DNA of 64,000 nucleotides from Stutzerimonas kunmingensis (lineage in GTDB: Bacteria > Pseudomonadota > Gammaproteobacteria > Pseudomonadales > Pseudomonadaceae), in assembly GCF_002929225.1 (NCBI RefSeq), contig NZ_PISM01000004.1:1-64000 (forward strand), in the 5' to 3' direction. The stretch's first letter is position 1. Each line of letters starts with the position of its first letter. Position numbers and translations under genes: made by a program. Below are positions 44,331-54,024 of this stretch, in pieces. Below the pieces are notes generated by a model. That model saw nothing but the letters and a program-made list of their open reading frames with translations. It was not told where the DNA came from and made no database searches.

Positions 44331-45032
44331 TCAGCCGCCCAGGTAGGCGTCGCGCACTTTCGGATCGGTCAGCAGGTCCTCGCCGCTGCCCTGCATGACG
44401 ATATGCCCGTTCTCCAGCACGTAACCGCGGTCGGCCAGCTTGAGCGCTTGGTTGGCGTTCTGCTCGACCAGAAACACCGTCACGCCATCCTCACGCAGCT
44501 GTTCGATGATCTCGAAAATCTGCTGGATGATGATCGGCGCCAAGCCCAGCGATGGCTCGTCGAGTAGCAGCAGCTTGGGTTTGCTCATCAGCGCGCGGGC
44601 GATGGCGAGCATCTGCTGTTCACCGCCGGACATGGTGCCACCGCGTTGCTGGTAGCGCTCCTTGAGCCGCGGGAACAGGCCGAGCACCTTGTCCAGTTGC
44701 TCCTGGAAGTCCGTCTTGCCGGTGAAGAAGCCGCCCATGGAGAGGTTTTCCTCAACCGTCAGACGGGCGAAGATCCGCCGGCCTTCGGGCACCACGGCGA
44801 TGGCCTTGCGCATGATGTCGCAGGTCTGCTGGCCGACCAGCTCCTCGCCCTGGAAGCGGATGCTGCCACTGGCTGCCTGCGGCGAGCCGCACAGGGTCAT
44901 CAGCAGGGTCGACTTGCCGGCACCGTTGGCGCCGATCAGGGTGACGATCTCGCCCTGTTCGACCTGCACGTTGATGTCGTGCAGGGCCTGGATCTTGCCG
45001 TAGAAGGTCGAGACGTTTTCGAAAGTCAGCAT
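44331..45032 (-). CDS. livF: Branched-chain amino acid ABC transporter ATPase LivF (BraG)
   Basis: A 233-residue ATPase of the high-affinity Leu/Ile/Val importer. Walker A GANGAGKSTLL, signature MSGGEQQMLAIARA, Walker B LLLLDEPSLGLAP and His switch all present; length and LTVEENLSMGGF are typical for LivF. Last gene of the operon, 2 bases after livG. In Pseudomonas it corresponds to braG. Confidence 0.94.
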   Translation of the reverse strand: MLTFENVSTFYGKIQALHDINVQVEQGEIVTLIGANGAGKSTLLMTLCGSPQAASGSIRFQGEELVGQQTCDIMRKAIAVVPEGRRIFARLTVEENLSMGGFFTGKTDFQEQLDKVLGLFPRLKERYQQRGGTMSGGEQQMLAIARALMSKPKLLLLDEPSLGLAPIIIQQIFEIIEQLREDGVTVFLVEQNANQALKLADRGYVLENGHIVMQGSGEDLLTDPKVRDAYLGG

Positions 45033-45034
45033 GC

Positions 45035-45802
45035 TTACGCCTCCCCCAGATAGGCTTTGATCACGTCCGGATTGTTACGGACTTGCTCGGGTGAACCATT
45101 GGCCAGCGGGGTGCCCTGATTGATCACGTAGATGTGGTCGGAAATGCTCATGACCAGCTTCATGTCGTGCTCGATCAGCAGCACGGTGACCCCGTGTTTG
45201 TCGCGTAGCATGGCGATCAGGGCCTTGAGGTCCTCGGTTTCTCTGGGGTTCAGGCCGGCCGCCGGTTCGTCGAGCATGAGGATGCGCGGGCGCGTCATCA
45301 TGCAGCGGGCGATTTCCAGACGGCGCTGCTGGCCGTAGGCGAGGGTGCCCGCCGGTCGATTCGCGACATCGGTCAGATTGACCTGTTCCAGCCAGTGCGC
45401 AGCGAAGTCCATCGCCTCGCGCTCGCTCTTGCGGAACGCCGGCGTCTTGAACAAGCCGGCAAGGAAGCCGGTGTTCAGGTGACGGTGCTGGGCCACCAGC
45501 AGGTTTTCCACCGCCGTCATGTCCTTGAACAGGCGGACGTTCTGGAACGTGCGCACCACCCCCTGACGAGCGATCTTGTGGCCAGGCAGGCCGTGGATCG
45601 GCGTGCCGTCGAGGAGGATTTCCCCCGCGGTCGGCTGATAGAAGCCGGTCAGGCAGTTGAACACCGTGGTCTTGCCGGCGCCGTTGGGGCCGATCATCGA
45701 AACCACTTGCTTGTCATGTACCGTCAGCCCCACCTCGTTGACCGCCAGCAGGCCGCCAAAACGCATCATCAGGCCGCGTACTTCTAGAATCGGGCGGCTC
45801 AT
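45035..45802 (-). CDS. livG: Branched-chain amino acid ABC transporter ATPase LivG (BraF)
   Basis: A 255-residue ATPase with Walker [13 protein letters not shown], signature [16 protein letters not shown] and Walker [14 protein letters not shown]; the opening [22 protein letters not shown] and the tail [18 protein letters not shown] are typical LivG. Overlaps livM by 4 bases. Corresponds to braF. Confidence 0.94.
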   Translation of the reverse strand: MSRPILEVRGLMMRFGGLLAVNEVGLTVHDKQVVSMIGPNGAGKTTVFNCLTGFYQPTAGEILLDGTPIHGLPGHKIARQGVVRTFQNVRLFKDMTAVENLLVAQHRHLNTGFLAGLFKTPAFRKSEREAMDFAAHWLEQVNLTDVANRPAGTLAYGQQRRLEIARCMMTRPRILMLDEPAAGLNPRETEDLKALIAMLRDKHGVTVLLIEHDMKLVMSISDHIYVINQGTPLANGSPEQVRNNPDVIKAYLGEA

Positions 45803-47055
45803 TGCTTCAGCTCCAGGTGTGGGCGTTGCATCGGCAGCAGGCCTTGCGGACGCCAGATCATCATCAGCACCATCAGGGCGCCGAACATCAACATGCGGTA
45901 TTCGCTGAATTCGCGCATCAGCTCAGGCAGCAGGATCATCACGATGGCGGCGAGGATCACGCCGAGCTGCGAGCCCATACCGCCCAGCACGACGATGGCG
46001 AGGATGATCGCCGACTCGATGAAGGTGAACGACTCCGGCGACACCAGGCCCTGGCGTGCGGCGAAGAAACTGCCGGCGAAACCGGCAAAGGTTGCACCGA
46101 GGGTGAAGGCCGAGAGCTTGATCACGGTGGGGTTCATGCCCAGCGCACGGCAGGCGATCTCGTCTTCGCGCAAGGCTTCCCAGGCGCGGCCGATCGGCAT
46201 GCGCAGCAGGCGGTTGATCACGAATAATGTCAGCAGCACCAGCAGCAAGGCGATCAGGTAGAGGAAGATCACCTTGTTCACCGAGTTATAGGCCACGCCG
46301 AAATACTCGTGGAACGTCTGCATGCCCTCGGCTGCGCGGCGGTCGAAGGACAGGCCGAACAGGGTCGGTTTGTCGATGCCGCTGATGCCGTTCGGGCCGC
46401 CGGTTAGGTCGGTCATGTTGCGCAGCAGGATGCGGATGATCTCGCCGAAGCCGAGAGTCACGATGGCCAGATAGTCACCGCGCAGACGTAACACGGGGAA
46501 GCCCAGCAGGAAGCCGAACAGCGCCGCCATCGCGCCGGCGATGGGCAGTGCAGTCCAGAACCCGACTCCGTAGTAGTGCGAGAGCAGCGCATAGGTGTAG
46601 GCACCGACGGCGTAGAAGCCGACGTAACCCAGGTCGAGCAGGCCGGCCAGACCGACGACGATGTTCAGGCCGAGGCCGAGCATCACGTAGATCAGGATTA
46701 GCGTGGCGATGTCCACCGCGCCACGTGACCCATAGAACGGCCATGCCAGCGCGACGAGGATCAGAGCGATGATGATCCAGCGTTGGGTCGAGGGCAGGGT
46801 AAGGAAGCTGCCCGCACCTGCTGGTACGCTCGGCAGGCTTGGGCTGGCGGCCCAGCCGGCGGCCAGGTGAGTACGGAACAGTTGCCAGACGAACATGGCT
46901 ACCGCGCAGGCGGCGATGATCCAGAACGTACCGGCTTCGGCGCCGTGCACTTCGACGCGGATGCCGACGGTGGTGAGCTTCAGGCCGAATACCGGCACCG
47001 CAACGGCGATGACCAGCAGGGCGCTGAAGAAGGCTGTACGGAGATTGCCGGTCAT
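45799..47055 (-). CDS. livM: Branched-chain amino acid ABC transporter permease LivM (BraE)
   Basis: A 418-residue permease with about 10 hydrophobic segments. [31 protein letters not shown] is split here across the core motif of LivM; the EAA-like cytoplasmic loop is [24 protein letters not shown]. An N-terminal extension of about 100 residues with two extra helices, as in other proteobacterial LivM, is present. Overlaps livH and livG by 4 bases. Confidence 0.93.
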   Translation of the reverse strand: MTGNLRTAFFSALLVIAVAVPVFGLKLTTVGIRVEVHGAEAGTFWIIAACAVAMFVWQLFRTHLAAGWAASPSLPSVPAGAGSFLTLPSTQRWIIIALILVALAWPFYGSRGAVDIATLILIYVMLGLGLNIVVGLAGLLDLGYVGFYAVGAYTYALLSHYYGVGFWTALPIAGAMAALFGFLLGFPVLRLRGDYLAIVTLGFGEIIRILLRNMTDLTGGPNGISGIDKPTLFGLSFDRRAAEGMQTFHEYFGVAYNSVNKVIFLYLIALLLVLLTLFVINRLLRMPIGRAWEALREDEIACRALGMNPTVIKLSAFTLGATFAGFAGSFFAARQGLVSPESFTFIESAIILAIVVLGGMGSQLGVILAAIVMILLPELMREFSEYRMLMFGALMVLMMIWRPQGLLPMQRPHLELKQ

Positions 47056-47975
47056 ACCTTTTCCACCTCCGGGCGGCCGAGGATGCCGGTGGGGCGGAAC
47101 AGCAGGACCAGCACCAGCAGACTGAACGCCACGACATCCTTGTACTGGTCGCCGAAGATGTCAGCACCGAAGGCCTCGGCCACACCAAGCACCAGACCGC
47201 CGAGCATGGCGCCTGGAATGCTGCCAATGCCGCCGAGTACTGCAGCGGTGAATGCCTTGATGCCGGCGAGAAAGCCGATGTGCGGGTTGATCACGCCGTA
47301 CTGCATGCTGATCAGCACAGCTGCGATGGCGGCCAGCGCAGCACCGATGACAAAGGTCAGGGCGATGATGCCGTTGGTGTTGATGCCCAACAGGTTGGCC
47401 ATCTTCAGGTCTTCTGCGCAGGCGCGGCAGGCACGCCCCAGACGTGAACGCGAGATGAACATCGTCAGCCCGTACATGGCAACGAAGGTGACCACGAAGA
47501 TCAGGATCTGCATGTACGAAATCACCACGCCGTTCATGGTGCTTTCACCGAACACCAGATTGCCCGGCATCAGGTTGGGAATCGCTTTGTCCTTGGAGTC
47601 CTGAGCCAGCAGCACGACGTTCTGCAGGAAGATCGACATGCCGATGGCCGAGATCAGGGGAATCAGGCGATTACTGCCACGTAGCGGGCGGTAGGCGACC
47701 CGTTCGATGCTGTAGCCGTAGGCGCTGGTGACGATGATGGCGGCGACGAACGCACCCATCATCAAGATAGGCAGCGCATCCAGGCCCATCATGGACAGGC
47801 CGACAATGGCGATGAAGGCGACATACGAGCCGATCATGTACACCTCGCCGTGGGCGAAGTTGATCATGCCGATAATGCCGTACACCATCGTGTAGCCGAT
47901 GGCGATCAGCGCATAGGTGCTGCCAACGGTGAGCCCGTTGATCAGCTGTTGTAGGTAGTGGTAAAGCTCAGGCAT
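47052..47975 (-). CDS. livH: Branched-chain amino acid ABC transporter permease LivH (BraD)
   Basis: A 307-residue permease beginning [20 protein letters not shown], the usual LivH start, with about eight helices and the EAA-like loop [24 protein letters not shown]. The frame is open upstream to 48062, but ATG 47975 with GGGAGAG upstream is standard. It lies about 260 bases downstream of the broken binding-protein gene, with a terminator hairpin between. Confidence 0.93.
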   Translation of the reverse strand: MPELYHYLQQLINGLTVGSTYALIAIGYTMVYGIIGMINFAHGEVYMIGSYVAFIAIVGLSMMGLDALPILMMGAFVAAIIVTSAYGYSIERVAYRPLRGSNRLIPLISAIGMSIFLQNVVLLAQDSKDKAIPNLMPGNLVFGESTMNGVVISYMQILIFVVTFVAMYGLTMFISRSRLGRACRACAEDLKMANLLGINTNGIIALTFVIGAALAAIAAVLISMQYGVINPHIGFLAGIKAFTAAVLGGIGSIPGAMLGGLVLGVAEAFGADIFGDQYKDVVAFSLLVLVLLFRPTGILGRPEVEKV

Positions 47976-48184
47976 CACTGCTCTCCCGAAGTCCCTGCAA
48001 TTGCGTTTCGGTCTGCTGCGCTGCCCACGTCGAACGCACCGCACACCCTGGCGCGGCGCCACTGCGGTACGGTGCCCTGCGGATCACGCACGGCATCGGT
48101 TCGAGGTGGGCCTGCTGTTCAGGCCGCTCGTTGAATTACAGGTACGGCAGGGCGACCCGGGTGCTTTTGGCTGGGCCGCCTGCT

Positions 48185-48215
48185 TAAAACAAAGCCCACA
48201 AGCGAGTGTGGGCTT
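48185..48215 (-). terminator. Terminator between braC and livH
   Basis: On the minus strand AAGCCCACA, loop CTCGCT, TGTGGGCTT, followed by TGTTTTAA. Placed after the binding-protein gene and before the permease genes, it would allow high braC expression with partial read-through. Confidence 0.85.
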
Positions 48216-48232
48216 CGTCAGGCTGATGGAAT

Positions 48233-49368
48233 TTACTTGGCTTCGGTCTTGGTGCCGTCCTGGTGCCATTCGTAGACGACGAAGTTGAAGTCCTTCAGGT
48301 CGCCCTTCTCGTCGAAGGAGAGCATGCCGGTCGGGGTGTCGAAGGTGTTGCTGCGCAGCGCCTCGGCCACCTTGGTGGTGTCGGTGCTGCCGGCCTTCTC
48401 GATACCTTCGGCAATGACCTGTACGGCGGCGTAGGCGGGGAATACGAACGGACCGCTCGGGTCCTGCTTCTTGGCCTTGAAGCCGTCTACCAGTTCCTTG
48501 TTGCGCGGGTCCTGATCGAACGACTTCGGCAGCGTTACGTACATGCCTTCGGAAGCCGGGCCGGCGATGGCGGAGATTTCCGAGTTGCCGACGCCTTCAG
48601 GCCCCATGAAGCGCACGTTCAGGCCTTTTTCCTTGGACTGACGCAGCAGCAGACCCAGTTCCGGGTGGTAGCCGCCGTAATAGACGAAATCCACGCCTTC
48701 GCGCTTGAGCTTGGCGATCAGCGAGGAGAAGTCCTTGTCGCCGGCATTGATGCCTTCGAACAGGCCAACCTTGATGTTCTTGCTTTCCAGGGTCTGCTTG
48801 ACGGCAGTGGCGATGCCTTCACCGTACTGCTGCTTGTCATGGATGACGGCGACGTTCTTCGGCTTGACGTGGTCGGCAATGAAGTTGCCGGCGGTCGGGC
48901 CCTGCAGGCTGTCGAGGCCAATGGTGCGGAAGATCAGCTCGTAACCGCGGGAGGTGATGTCCGGGCTGGTGGAAGCCGCGGTGATCATCAGGATGCCTTC
49001 GTCCTCATAGATGTCGGACGCCGGCTGAGTGGAGCTGGAGCAGAGGTGGCCGACAACGAACTGCACTTCGTCATTGACGATCTTGTTGGCCACCGCCACG
49101 GCCTGCTTCGGATCGCAGGCGTCGTCGTAGCGCACGCGTCGTCGTAGCGCACGCCTTCCAGTTGCTGACCGTTCACCCCGCCGGCCTTGTTGATCTGCTC
49201 GATGGCCATTTCGGCCCCGATGAACTGCATGTCCCCGTACTGCGCCACCGGCCCGGTTACCGGCCCTGCCAATCCGATGCGGATCGTGTCGGCGGCCAGG
49301 GTGTAGCTGGCTGCGCCGGTCAGTGCCATTGCCAGAAAAATTTTCGAAAGACGCTGGTTGGTCTTCAT
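48233..49368 (-). pseudogene. braC: Branched-chain amino acid binding protein, frameshifted (BraC/LivK)
   Basis: The gene encodes a periplasmic Leu/Ile/Val-binding protein: signal peptide [20 protein letters not shown], then [20 protein letters not shown] and [17 protein letters not shown]. There a 17-base tandem duplication (49119-49152) shifts the frame; native sequence resumes in another frame as [20 protein letters not shown] and runs to the normal C-terminus ([18 protein letters not shown]). With one repeat copy removed, the product would be about 372 residues, the standard length. As read, only about 80 native residues are made, so the operon's own binding protein is lost unless the duplication reverts or is an assembly error. 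Confidence 0.88.
49119..49152. repeat. 17-bp tandem duplication inside braC
   Basis: Two adjacent identical copies of GCGTCGTCGTAGCGCAC (49119-49135 and 49136-49152). As 17 is not a multiple of three, the second copy breaks the reading frame. Confidence 0.95.
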
Positions 49369-49567
49369 AAGTGCTCCACTTGCATCGTTATTGTTTGAAT
49401 CCTGCGGGCCGGAGTGCCGTTAAGAGGCGAACATCCCGAAACGCTCCGGCAACTGTACCGGCACAGTGTAGAAGTGTCTCCTCCGTTTGCACAGCCGGCA
49501 GATTCAACCGTTTGATGGGAATCGGGGCGCGGGTATCATTGCGCCCTTTTCGTATCTGGTGAGTCCC

Positions 49568-49885
49568 ATGGCCGACGACGCAAGCACTCTTTATGCCAAG
49601 CTGTTGGGCGAAACCGCAGCGATTACCTGGGAAGAACTGCAGCCGTTCTTCGCTCGCGGAGCGCTGCTGCAGGTGGCTGGCGATGCTGATCTGGTCGAGG
49701 TGGCGCTAGCCGTCGCCGAGGACGATCAGACCAAGGTAGCGGCGTGGCTCCACGGCGGACAGCTGTCGAAGATGCAGCCCGAGCAGGCGCAGGACTGGCT
49801 GGAGCGTGACCCCGACCTCTGGGCCGTCGTGGTCGCACCCTGGGTGCTGGTGCAGGAGCGCGTCGGCAAACCTGCATTGCACTGA
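49568..49885 (+). CDS. DUF2288 domain protein
   Basis: A 105-residue acidic cytoplasmic protein. LLGETAAITWEELQPFFARGALLQV, then VEVALAVAEDDQTKVAAWL and DLWAVVVAPWVLVQERV match the DUF2288 family as I recall it; function unknown. The ATG at 49568 is chosen for family fit; an in-frame start at 49487 has no support. Divergent from braC across about 200 bases that should hold both promoters. Confidence 0.82.
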   Translation: MADDASTLYAKLLGETAAITWEELQPFFARGALLQVAGDADLVEVALAVAEDDQTKVAAWLHGGQLSKMQPEQAQDWLERDPDLWAVVVAPWVLVQERVGKPALH

Positions 49886-49944
49886 AACGGGGCGAGGCGC
49901 GCAGCCGGGTAATCGACTGCGCAACCAGCGTCGCCCTCTCAAGG

Positions 49945-51528
49945 TCAGCCGATCTTCTTGCAGACATCCTTTCGATTTGGCATCTGCTTGCATTTTTCGC
50001 CGAGCATGCGCAGTTCGCTCTCATCTTTCTTGAGCTTATGAGCGAGCATCTTTTCGACAATGAACTGTTCCTGTGAACCCAGGTGGCGTTCAGCCCGTTC
50101 AATGGTCGCAAGGGCCGCAACTGCATCGCCATTGTTCAGATGATAGTGAACGAGTTGTTCGTAGACTTCCGGTCCCGCTAGCGACCAGTCCTTGATTGCG
50201 TTGAGCTGCGCCAGTGCACGACGTTTGTCACCAGTTGCCATGTGGACGTTGAAGAGGCTACGACGAATGCCTGGCTGGTTAGCCACCGGAGACTTCAGAG
50301 CTCGCTCGGCCAAGGTTCGGGCATCCTTCAGGTTCTTCTGAGCCAGGGCCTCGTTGGCTCCGTAGGCGTTCTTGTAAGCGTCCAGTGAGGCTTTCACGCC
50401 TGGGGTGTTGCGGACTGTAAGCCAGTTCCGTTTATTCACCCGGTGATAGCGCTCGGCATCGTACTCGCGCTGCAGATATTGGCGCAGGTCGTCATCGCGA
50501 CGCTGGGCTGACATGTGTGAGCGGGTGAGGTGCTGGCCGACTGCGCTGACGGTCGTCATCAGGCCCTGACTGACGACCGTGTTGATCTCCTGGGTAAAGC
50601 CATTCAGGTCGAGGCGCTGCAGCGAATCCTGCATCGCGCCCCGTCGCGCCTGGATAAAACCGGCCAGGAGGGGTTCCTGCTTTCCCTGGAAATCGCTAAG
50701 CCGCTGCAGGCTGTGGCTGGCACCGCGCGGCGCGTAACGCGCTTTGATCAGTAGATCGGTACCCAGCAGATCTGCCTGGTCTTCCTGAGCACGACCCCAG
50801 GCGGTGTTCCATACGTTGTCTGAAAAGGTGTTGGCGAGTGATGTGTAGAGCACCGTCTCACCGACGGCCTTCTGCGTGGCTTGCGGATTTTTGCTGACCA
50901 CCTTCCATTTCGAAGCTCCGCGATCCAGGCGAGAGTCGGCGACCATCGTCGCGATTACTGCAGTGGTGGCAATGTTGGTCAGCAGTTCCCGCTGCTCGTT
51001 GAAGGCTTGGCGGCGATCATGGTGGCGCAGCAGCACATGGCTCATTTCATGGGCCAGCATCGCCGCGATTTCGTCCTCGCTTTCTACGCTTTCCAGCATG
51101 CCGAGCGGCACGTAGAGATTGCCGTACGGGTCGGCTGATGGCCCGAACGAATAACTGTCGGTGACCGTTACCCGCAATTGCGGCTGCTCGCCAGGCCAAC
51201 CCTTGGCGAGACGTTCGACGATGCCTTGCAGATAGTTCTGCAGCGCAGGGATCAGCACCACGTTCTGTTGGCGGATTTCATTGGCTGGCAGGCTACGGCC
51301 GTCATAGCTCAGCCGCAGGTTGTGGTTGTGCTGCGGATCGAGGCGGAAGTAACTGCGAACCTCCTCCTGCTCCAGGTACTTGCCCTGAAACCCGCTTTGC
51401 GTGCTTTGTCCTGCAAGATTGATCAGCGCGTCAGGTGCTCCTTTGAGCGTGCTGCACCCGCCCAGACAAGTCAGCAGTAAAGCCGCCGCGAATGCGGCAC
51501 GCTTACGCAGTAGGTCAGTTCTTCGCAC
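49945..51528 (-). CDS. M48-family metalloprotease lipoprotein with TPR-like tail
   Basis: A 527-residue exported protease. The signal ends at a lipobox (LLLTCLGGC). The zinc motif is LAHEMSHVLLRHHDR, with the third ligand expected in the QEDQADLLG region. The C-terminal 200 residues are helical with repeats (TLAERALKSPVANQPG, ALAQLNAIKDWSLAG, ALATIERAERHLG), a TPR-like tail as in BepA/YfgC-type proteins. This suggests a role in outer-membrane protein quality control, which is inference. GTG 51528 is preferred; TTG 51546 is possible. It overlaps the small upstream gene by 14 bases. Confidence 0.82.
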   Translation of the reverse strand: MRRTDLLRKRAAFAAALLLTCLGGCSTLKGAPDALINLAGQSTQSGFQGKYLEQEEVRSYFRLDPQHNHNLRLSYDGRSLPANEIRQQNVVLIPALQNYLQGIVERLAKGWPGEQPQLRVTVTDSYSFGPSADPYGNLYVPLGMLESVESEDEIAAMLAHEMSHVLLRHHDRRQAFNEQRELLTNIATTAVIATMVADSRLDRGASKWKVVSKNPQATQKAVGETVLYTSLANTFSDNVWNTAWGRAQEDQADLLGTDLLIKARYAPRGASHSLQRLSDFQGKQEPLLAGFIQARRGAMQDSLQRLDLNGFTQEINTVVSQGLMTTVSAVGQHLTRSHMSAQRRDDDLRQYLQREYDAERYHRVNKRNWLTVRNTPGVKASLDAYKNAYGANEALAQKNLKDARTLAERALKSPVANQPGIRRSLFNVHMATGDKRRALAQLNAIKDWSLAGPEVYEQLVHYHLNNGDAVAALATIERAERHLGSQEQFIVEKMLAHKLKKDESELRMLGEKCKQMPNRKDVCKKIG

Positions 51529-51880
51529 AGCCAGCCCCGTAACCAATGGTGGAGAGATTGGTCGCGCTATCTGCGCGGGCCTTGGGCAGTGCTGCGCACG
51601 GCATGGGAACGGTCTTGCCTTGACTCAGGCGGACATCGACACCATCCAGCCAGACCAGCTGTCCGGCTACCTCGACCTGCACCAGTTCGAGATCGTCATT
51701 CCACTGCTGTGCGGCCAGCGGTGTGGCGGGTAACTCGGAGCGTGCAATCTTCTTCAGCAAACGACCCTCTGCATCAAGCAGGGCGATCGGATCGTTGGTG
51801 TATTGCTCTACGGTCAATCCGGCCGCGTAGCTGGTGCTGCTGAGCAACAGGGCGCAGAGCAGTGTGAGGGGTTTGCGCAT
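51515..51880 (-). CDS. Small exported protein between CHASE2 and M48 genes
   Basis: A 121-residue protein with a Sec signal (MRKPLTLLCALLLSSTSYA). The mature part is beta-rich (ALLDAEGRLLKKIARSELPATPL, LELVQVEVAGQLVWLDGVDVRL), possibly an SH3-like fold, with two cysteines (MPCAAL and GAGCAKN) that may form a disulfide. I recognise no family. It overlaps the CHASE2 frame by 67 bases upstream and the protease gene downstream, so the three are probably one operon. Confidence 0.72.
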   Translation of the reverse strand: MRKPLTLLCALLLSSTSYAAGLTVEQYTNDPIALLDAEGRLLKKIARSELPATPLAAQQWNDDLELVQVEVAGQLVWLDGVDVRLSQGKTVPMPCAALPKARADSATNLSTIGYGAGCAKN

Positions 51881-53172
51881 GATGACTCCTTTCGTGTGCT
51901 GGTCGAGGGGAGGGAGGGGGATTCCGGTTCTTCTGGCAGTAACACGCCAATCAGCAGCAACAAGCCAAGGATGTTCACTGGAGTGACGCGCAACTGATAA
52001 AGCAGCACGCTGATTAGCAGCAGACAGAGCGTTGCGCCGATCGCGAACGCCAGGCGATGCCCAGGCAAAAGGCCTGCGCGGGCCGAGTGAAACCAGAGAA
52101 TGACCAAAGCGAAGATGAACTCGAGCAGGTCCAGGACATCGATTTCGGTGTTGAACAGTTGCGGTGGTGCGGCGATGTAGTCCTGGCCATATTCGATCAA
52201 GTTATCCAGCGCCATGGCGTGGGCGTAGACGCCCGGCAACTTGCCGTGAACCGGCGAGCTGGTGAGATCCTCGGCGGAACTGATGGAGGCGCCGACCATT
52301 ACCAGGCGATCGCCAAGCAGCTCACGTAACAAGGCGCGCTCCTCCGGTACGGTCGTAGCCAGGGCACTCGCGGTGATTGTCAGGTGAAACGGGCAGTGTG
52401 TTTCGGTAGGAGCACTGAGACGCCAGAAGACCGACTGGGCGAGCTGGCTGAAAATTCGGCTCCAGAGTCCAGATGATGAAGCGCACTGGCTGACGTCGCT
52501 GACCAGACGCTGCTCACGCGCCGAGTCACCGCCCCATTGCAGAGCGATCGGCGGTTGCTCTCCGGCGAGCTGTGCCGATGCTGGTAGCGGCTGGCAGGCA
52601 TGGCGCGTGCAGTAGCTTCTGTATAAGGCGAAGGCTGCGCTGTCCGTCCAGCCGTATGCGGTCTCGGCTGCCAGCGGGTACTGATCTTCATAACCGCTCC
52701 AGCTCACCAGTGCCGGCTCGCTAACTTCGGTAAAGATCGGCAAGGCATTGGATTCAGTGCTGCCGGAGTTGGCGAGATACAGCGGCACGCCGGCAGCTCG
52801 ATAGCGTTCGAACACGTTGGACAGGAGTCGACTACTGTCGCTGTTGCGTCCGCGGGAGTGGTCGTAGCTGTACATCAGGTCAACCATGACCGCGGCTGGT
52901 CGATAGGCCAGTAGCTGGCGGAACAGTTTGCTCTGTTCGCTGTAGGGCAGTGGCCAATGGCTTTCGCGCTGGCGCAGAAAAGCGTCATCGATGATCACAA
53001 CTGCGATCTGCTGTCTGGCGCCGGCATCGCCGTAGGCGTTGGCTTGCAGCTGATTGAGCAGGCGGGACGATGCGCCATCGGTGGCCGTAGTCAGGCCGAA
53101 GGGATCCAGCAGGATTGCCAGCAATGCCAGTACGGTTCGTAGCGTAGACAACTGGCGCGGTAGGGCCGGCAC
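51814..53172 (-). CDS. CHASE2-domain membrane protein without output domain
   Basis: A 452-residue protein: an N-terminal helix (TVLALLAILLDPFGL), a periplasmic CHASE2 domain (IAVVIIDDAFLRQRESHWPLPYSEQSKLFRQLLAYRPAAVMVDLMY ... GDRLVMVGASISSAEDLTSSPVHGKLPGVYAHAMALDNLI, here quoted in part) and three C-terminal helices. CHASE2 normally feeds a kinase, cyclase or phosphatase; none is attached. After the last helix the frame runs into a Cys/Ser-rich tail that overlaps the signal-peptide region of the next gene, which may mean a lost stop codon. The start is GTG with AAGG 9 bases upstream. Confidence 0.8.
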   Translation of the reverse strand: MPALPRQLSTLRTVLALLAILLDPFGLTTATDGASSRLLNQLQANAYGDAGARQQIAVVIIDDAFLRQRESHWPLPYSEQSKLFRQLLAYRPAAVMVDLMYSYDHSRGRNSDSSRLLSNVFERYRAAGVPLYLANSGSTESNALPIFTEVSEPALVSWSGYEDQYPLAAETAYGWTDSAAFALYRSYCTRHACQPLPASAQLAGEQPPIALQWGGDSAREQRLVSDVSQCASSSGLWSRIFSQLAQSVFWRLSAPTETHCPFHLTITASALATTVPEERALLRELLGDRLVMVGASISSAEDLTSSPVHGKLPGVYAHAMALDNLIEYGQDYIAAPPQLFNTEIDVLDLLEFIFALVILWFHSARAGLLPGHRLAFAIGATLCLLLISVLLYQLRVTPVNILGLLLLIGVLLPEEPESPSLPSTSTRKESSCANPSHCSAPCCSAAPATRPD

Positions 53173-53256
53173 TTCATCATCCTTGATGATCTCAAAACGA
53201 CATCACGGATGTTCGGTGAATCAGTTCACAAAAGTCAACGGAGTCGGCCGCGGCGA

Positions 53257-54024
53257 TTAGCCTCGCACCCAGCGCTGCCTGGCCCAGGCACTCAGGCTGT
53301 CGACCGCCAGTACCATCGCCAGCATGGCCAGGATCACCGTCGAGGCTTGGGCTTCCTGGAACAGGCTGAGGCTCATGTAGAGCATCTGGCCCAGGCCGCC
53401 AGCGCCAACGAAGCCGAGCACGCTGGCCATGCGAATATTGTTTTCCCAGCGGTACAACGTGTAGGCCACCAGTTGTGGCCAGAGCGAGGGCAGCGTGCCG
53501 TAGCAGAATGCCGTGATGCGTCCGCTACCGGCCAGGCGAAGGGCGTCGGCGGGCTGGGGCGGGGTATTTTCCAGCGCTTCGGCGAACAGGCGCCCCAGCA
53601 CGCCAGCAGTGTGCAGCGCCAGCGCCAGGGTGCCGGCGTTCGGCCCGAGCCCCGCTGCCAGCACCATCAGCGCGGCCCAAACCAATTCCGGAATCGCCCG
53701 CAGCGCATTGAGCAGCAGGCGTGATGCGGCCTGTGCCAGCAGACCGAAACGGCCGGCCGCGGGGAGTGCCAGCAACAAGCCGAACAGGGCTGCGAGCAAT
53801 GTGCCGATGGCCGACATCGCCAGGGTTTCCAGCGTGCCGCGAGCGATCGCCTGCAGATGCGCGGGCGACAGGTCCGGCGCCATGAATCCCGAAGCGTAGG
53901 CGGCCATCTGCGCAAGGCCGTCTCGGCTGAGCAGCGCGGCGCTTTCCAGCTGCAGGAAGGCAAAGGCGGCCACCACGGCCGCGACCAGCCCGGCCGGAAT
54001 CAGCAGGCGCGACAGCAGACTCAT
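53257..54024 (-). CDS. PhnE-like ABC transporter permease, second copy
   Basis: A 255-residue permease with about six helices. The EAA-type loop and C-terminal ENNIRMASVLGFVGAGGLGQMLYMSLSLF are the PhnE signature. ATG 54024 overlaps the upstream permease stop by 4 bases. A much longer open frame to 54774 is a shadow of the first permease. Two PhnE-type permeases in tandem probably form a heterodimer. Confidence 0.85.
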   Translation of the reverse strand: MSLLSRLLIPAGLVAAVVAAFAFLQLESAALLSRDGLAQMAAYASGFMAPDLSPAHLQAIARGTLETLAMSAIGTLLAALFGLLLALPAAGRFGLLAQAASRLLLNALRAIPELVWAALMVLAAGLGPNAGTLALALHTAGVLGRLFAEALENTPPQPADALRLAGSGRITAFCYGTLPSLWPQLVAYTLYRWENNIRMASVLGFVGAGGLGQMLYMSLSLFQEAQASTVILAMLAMVLAVDSLSAWARQRWVRG

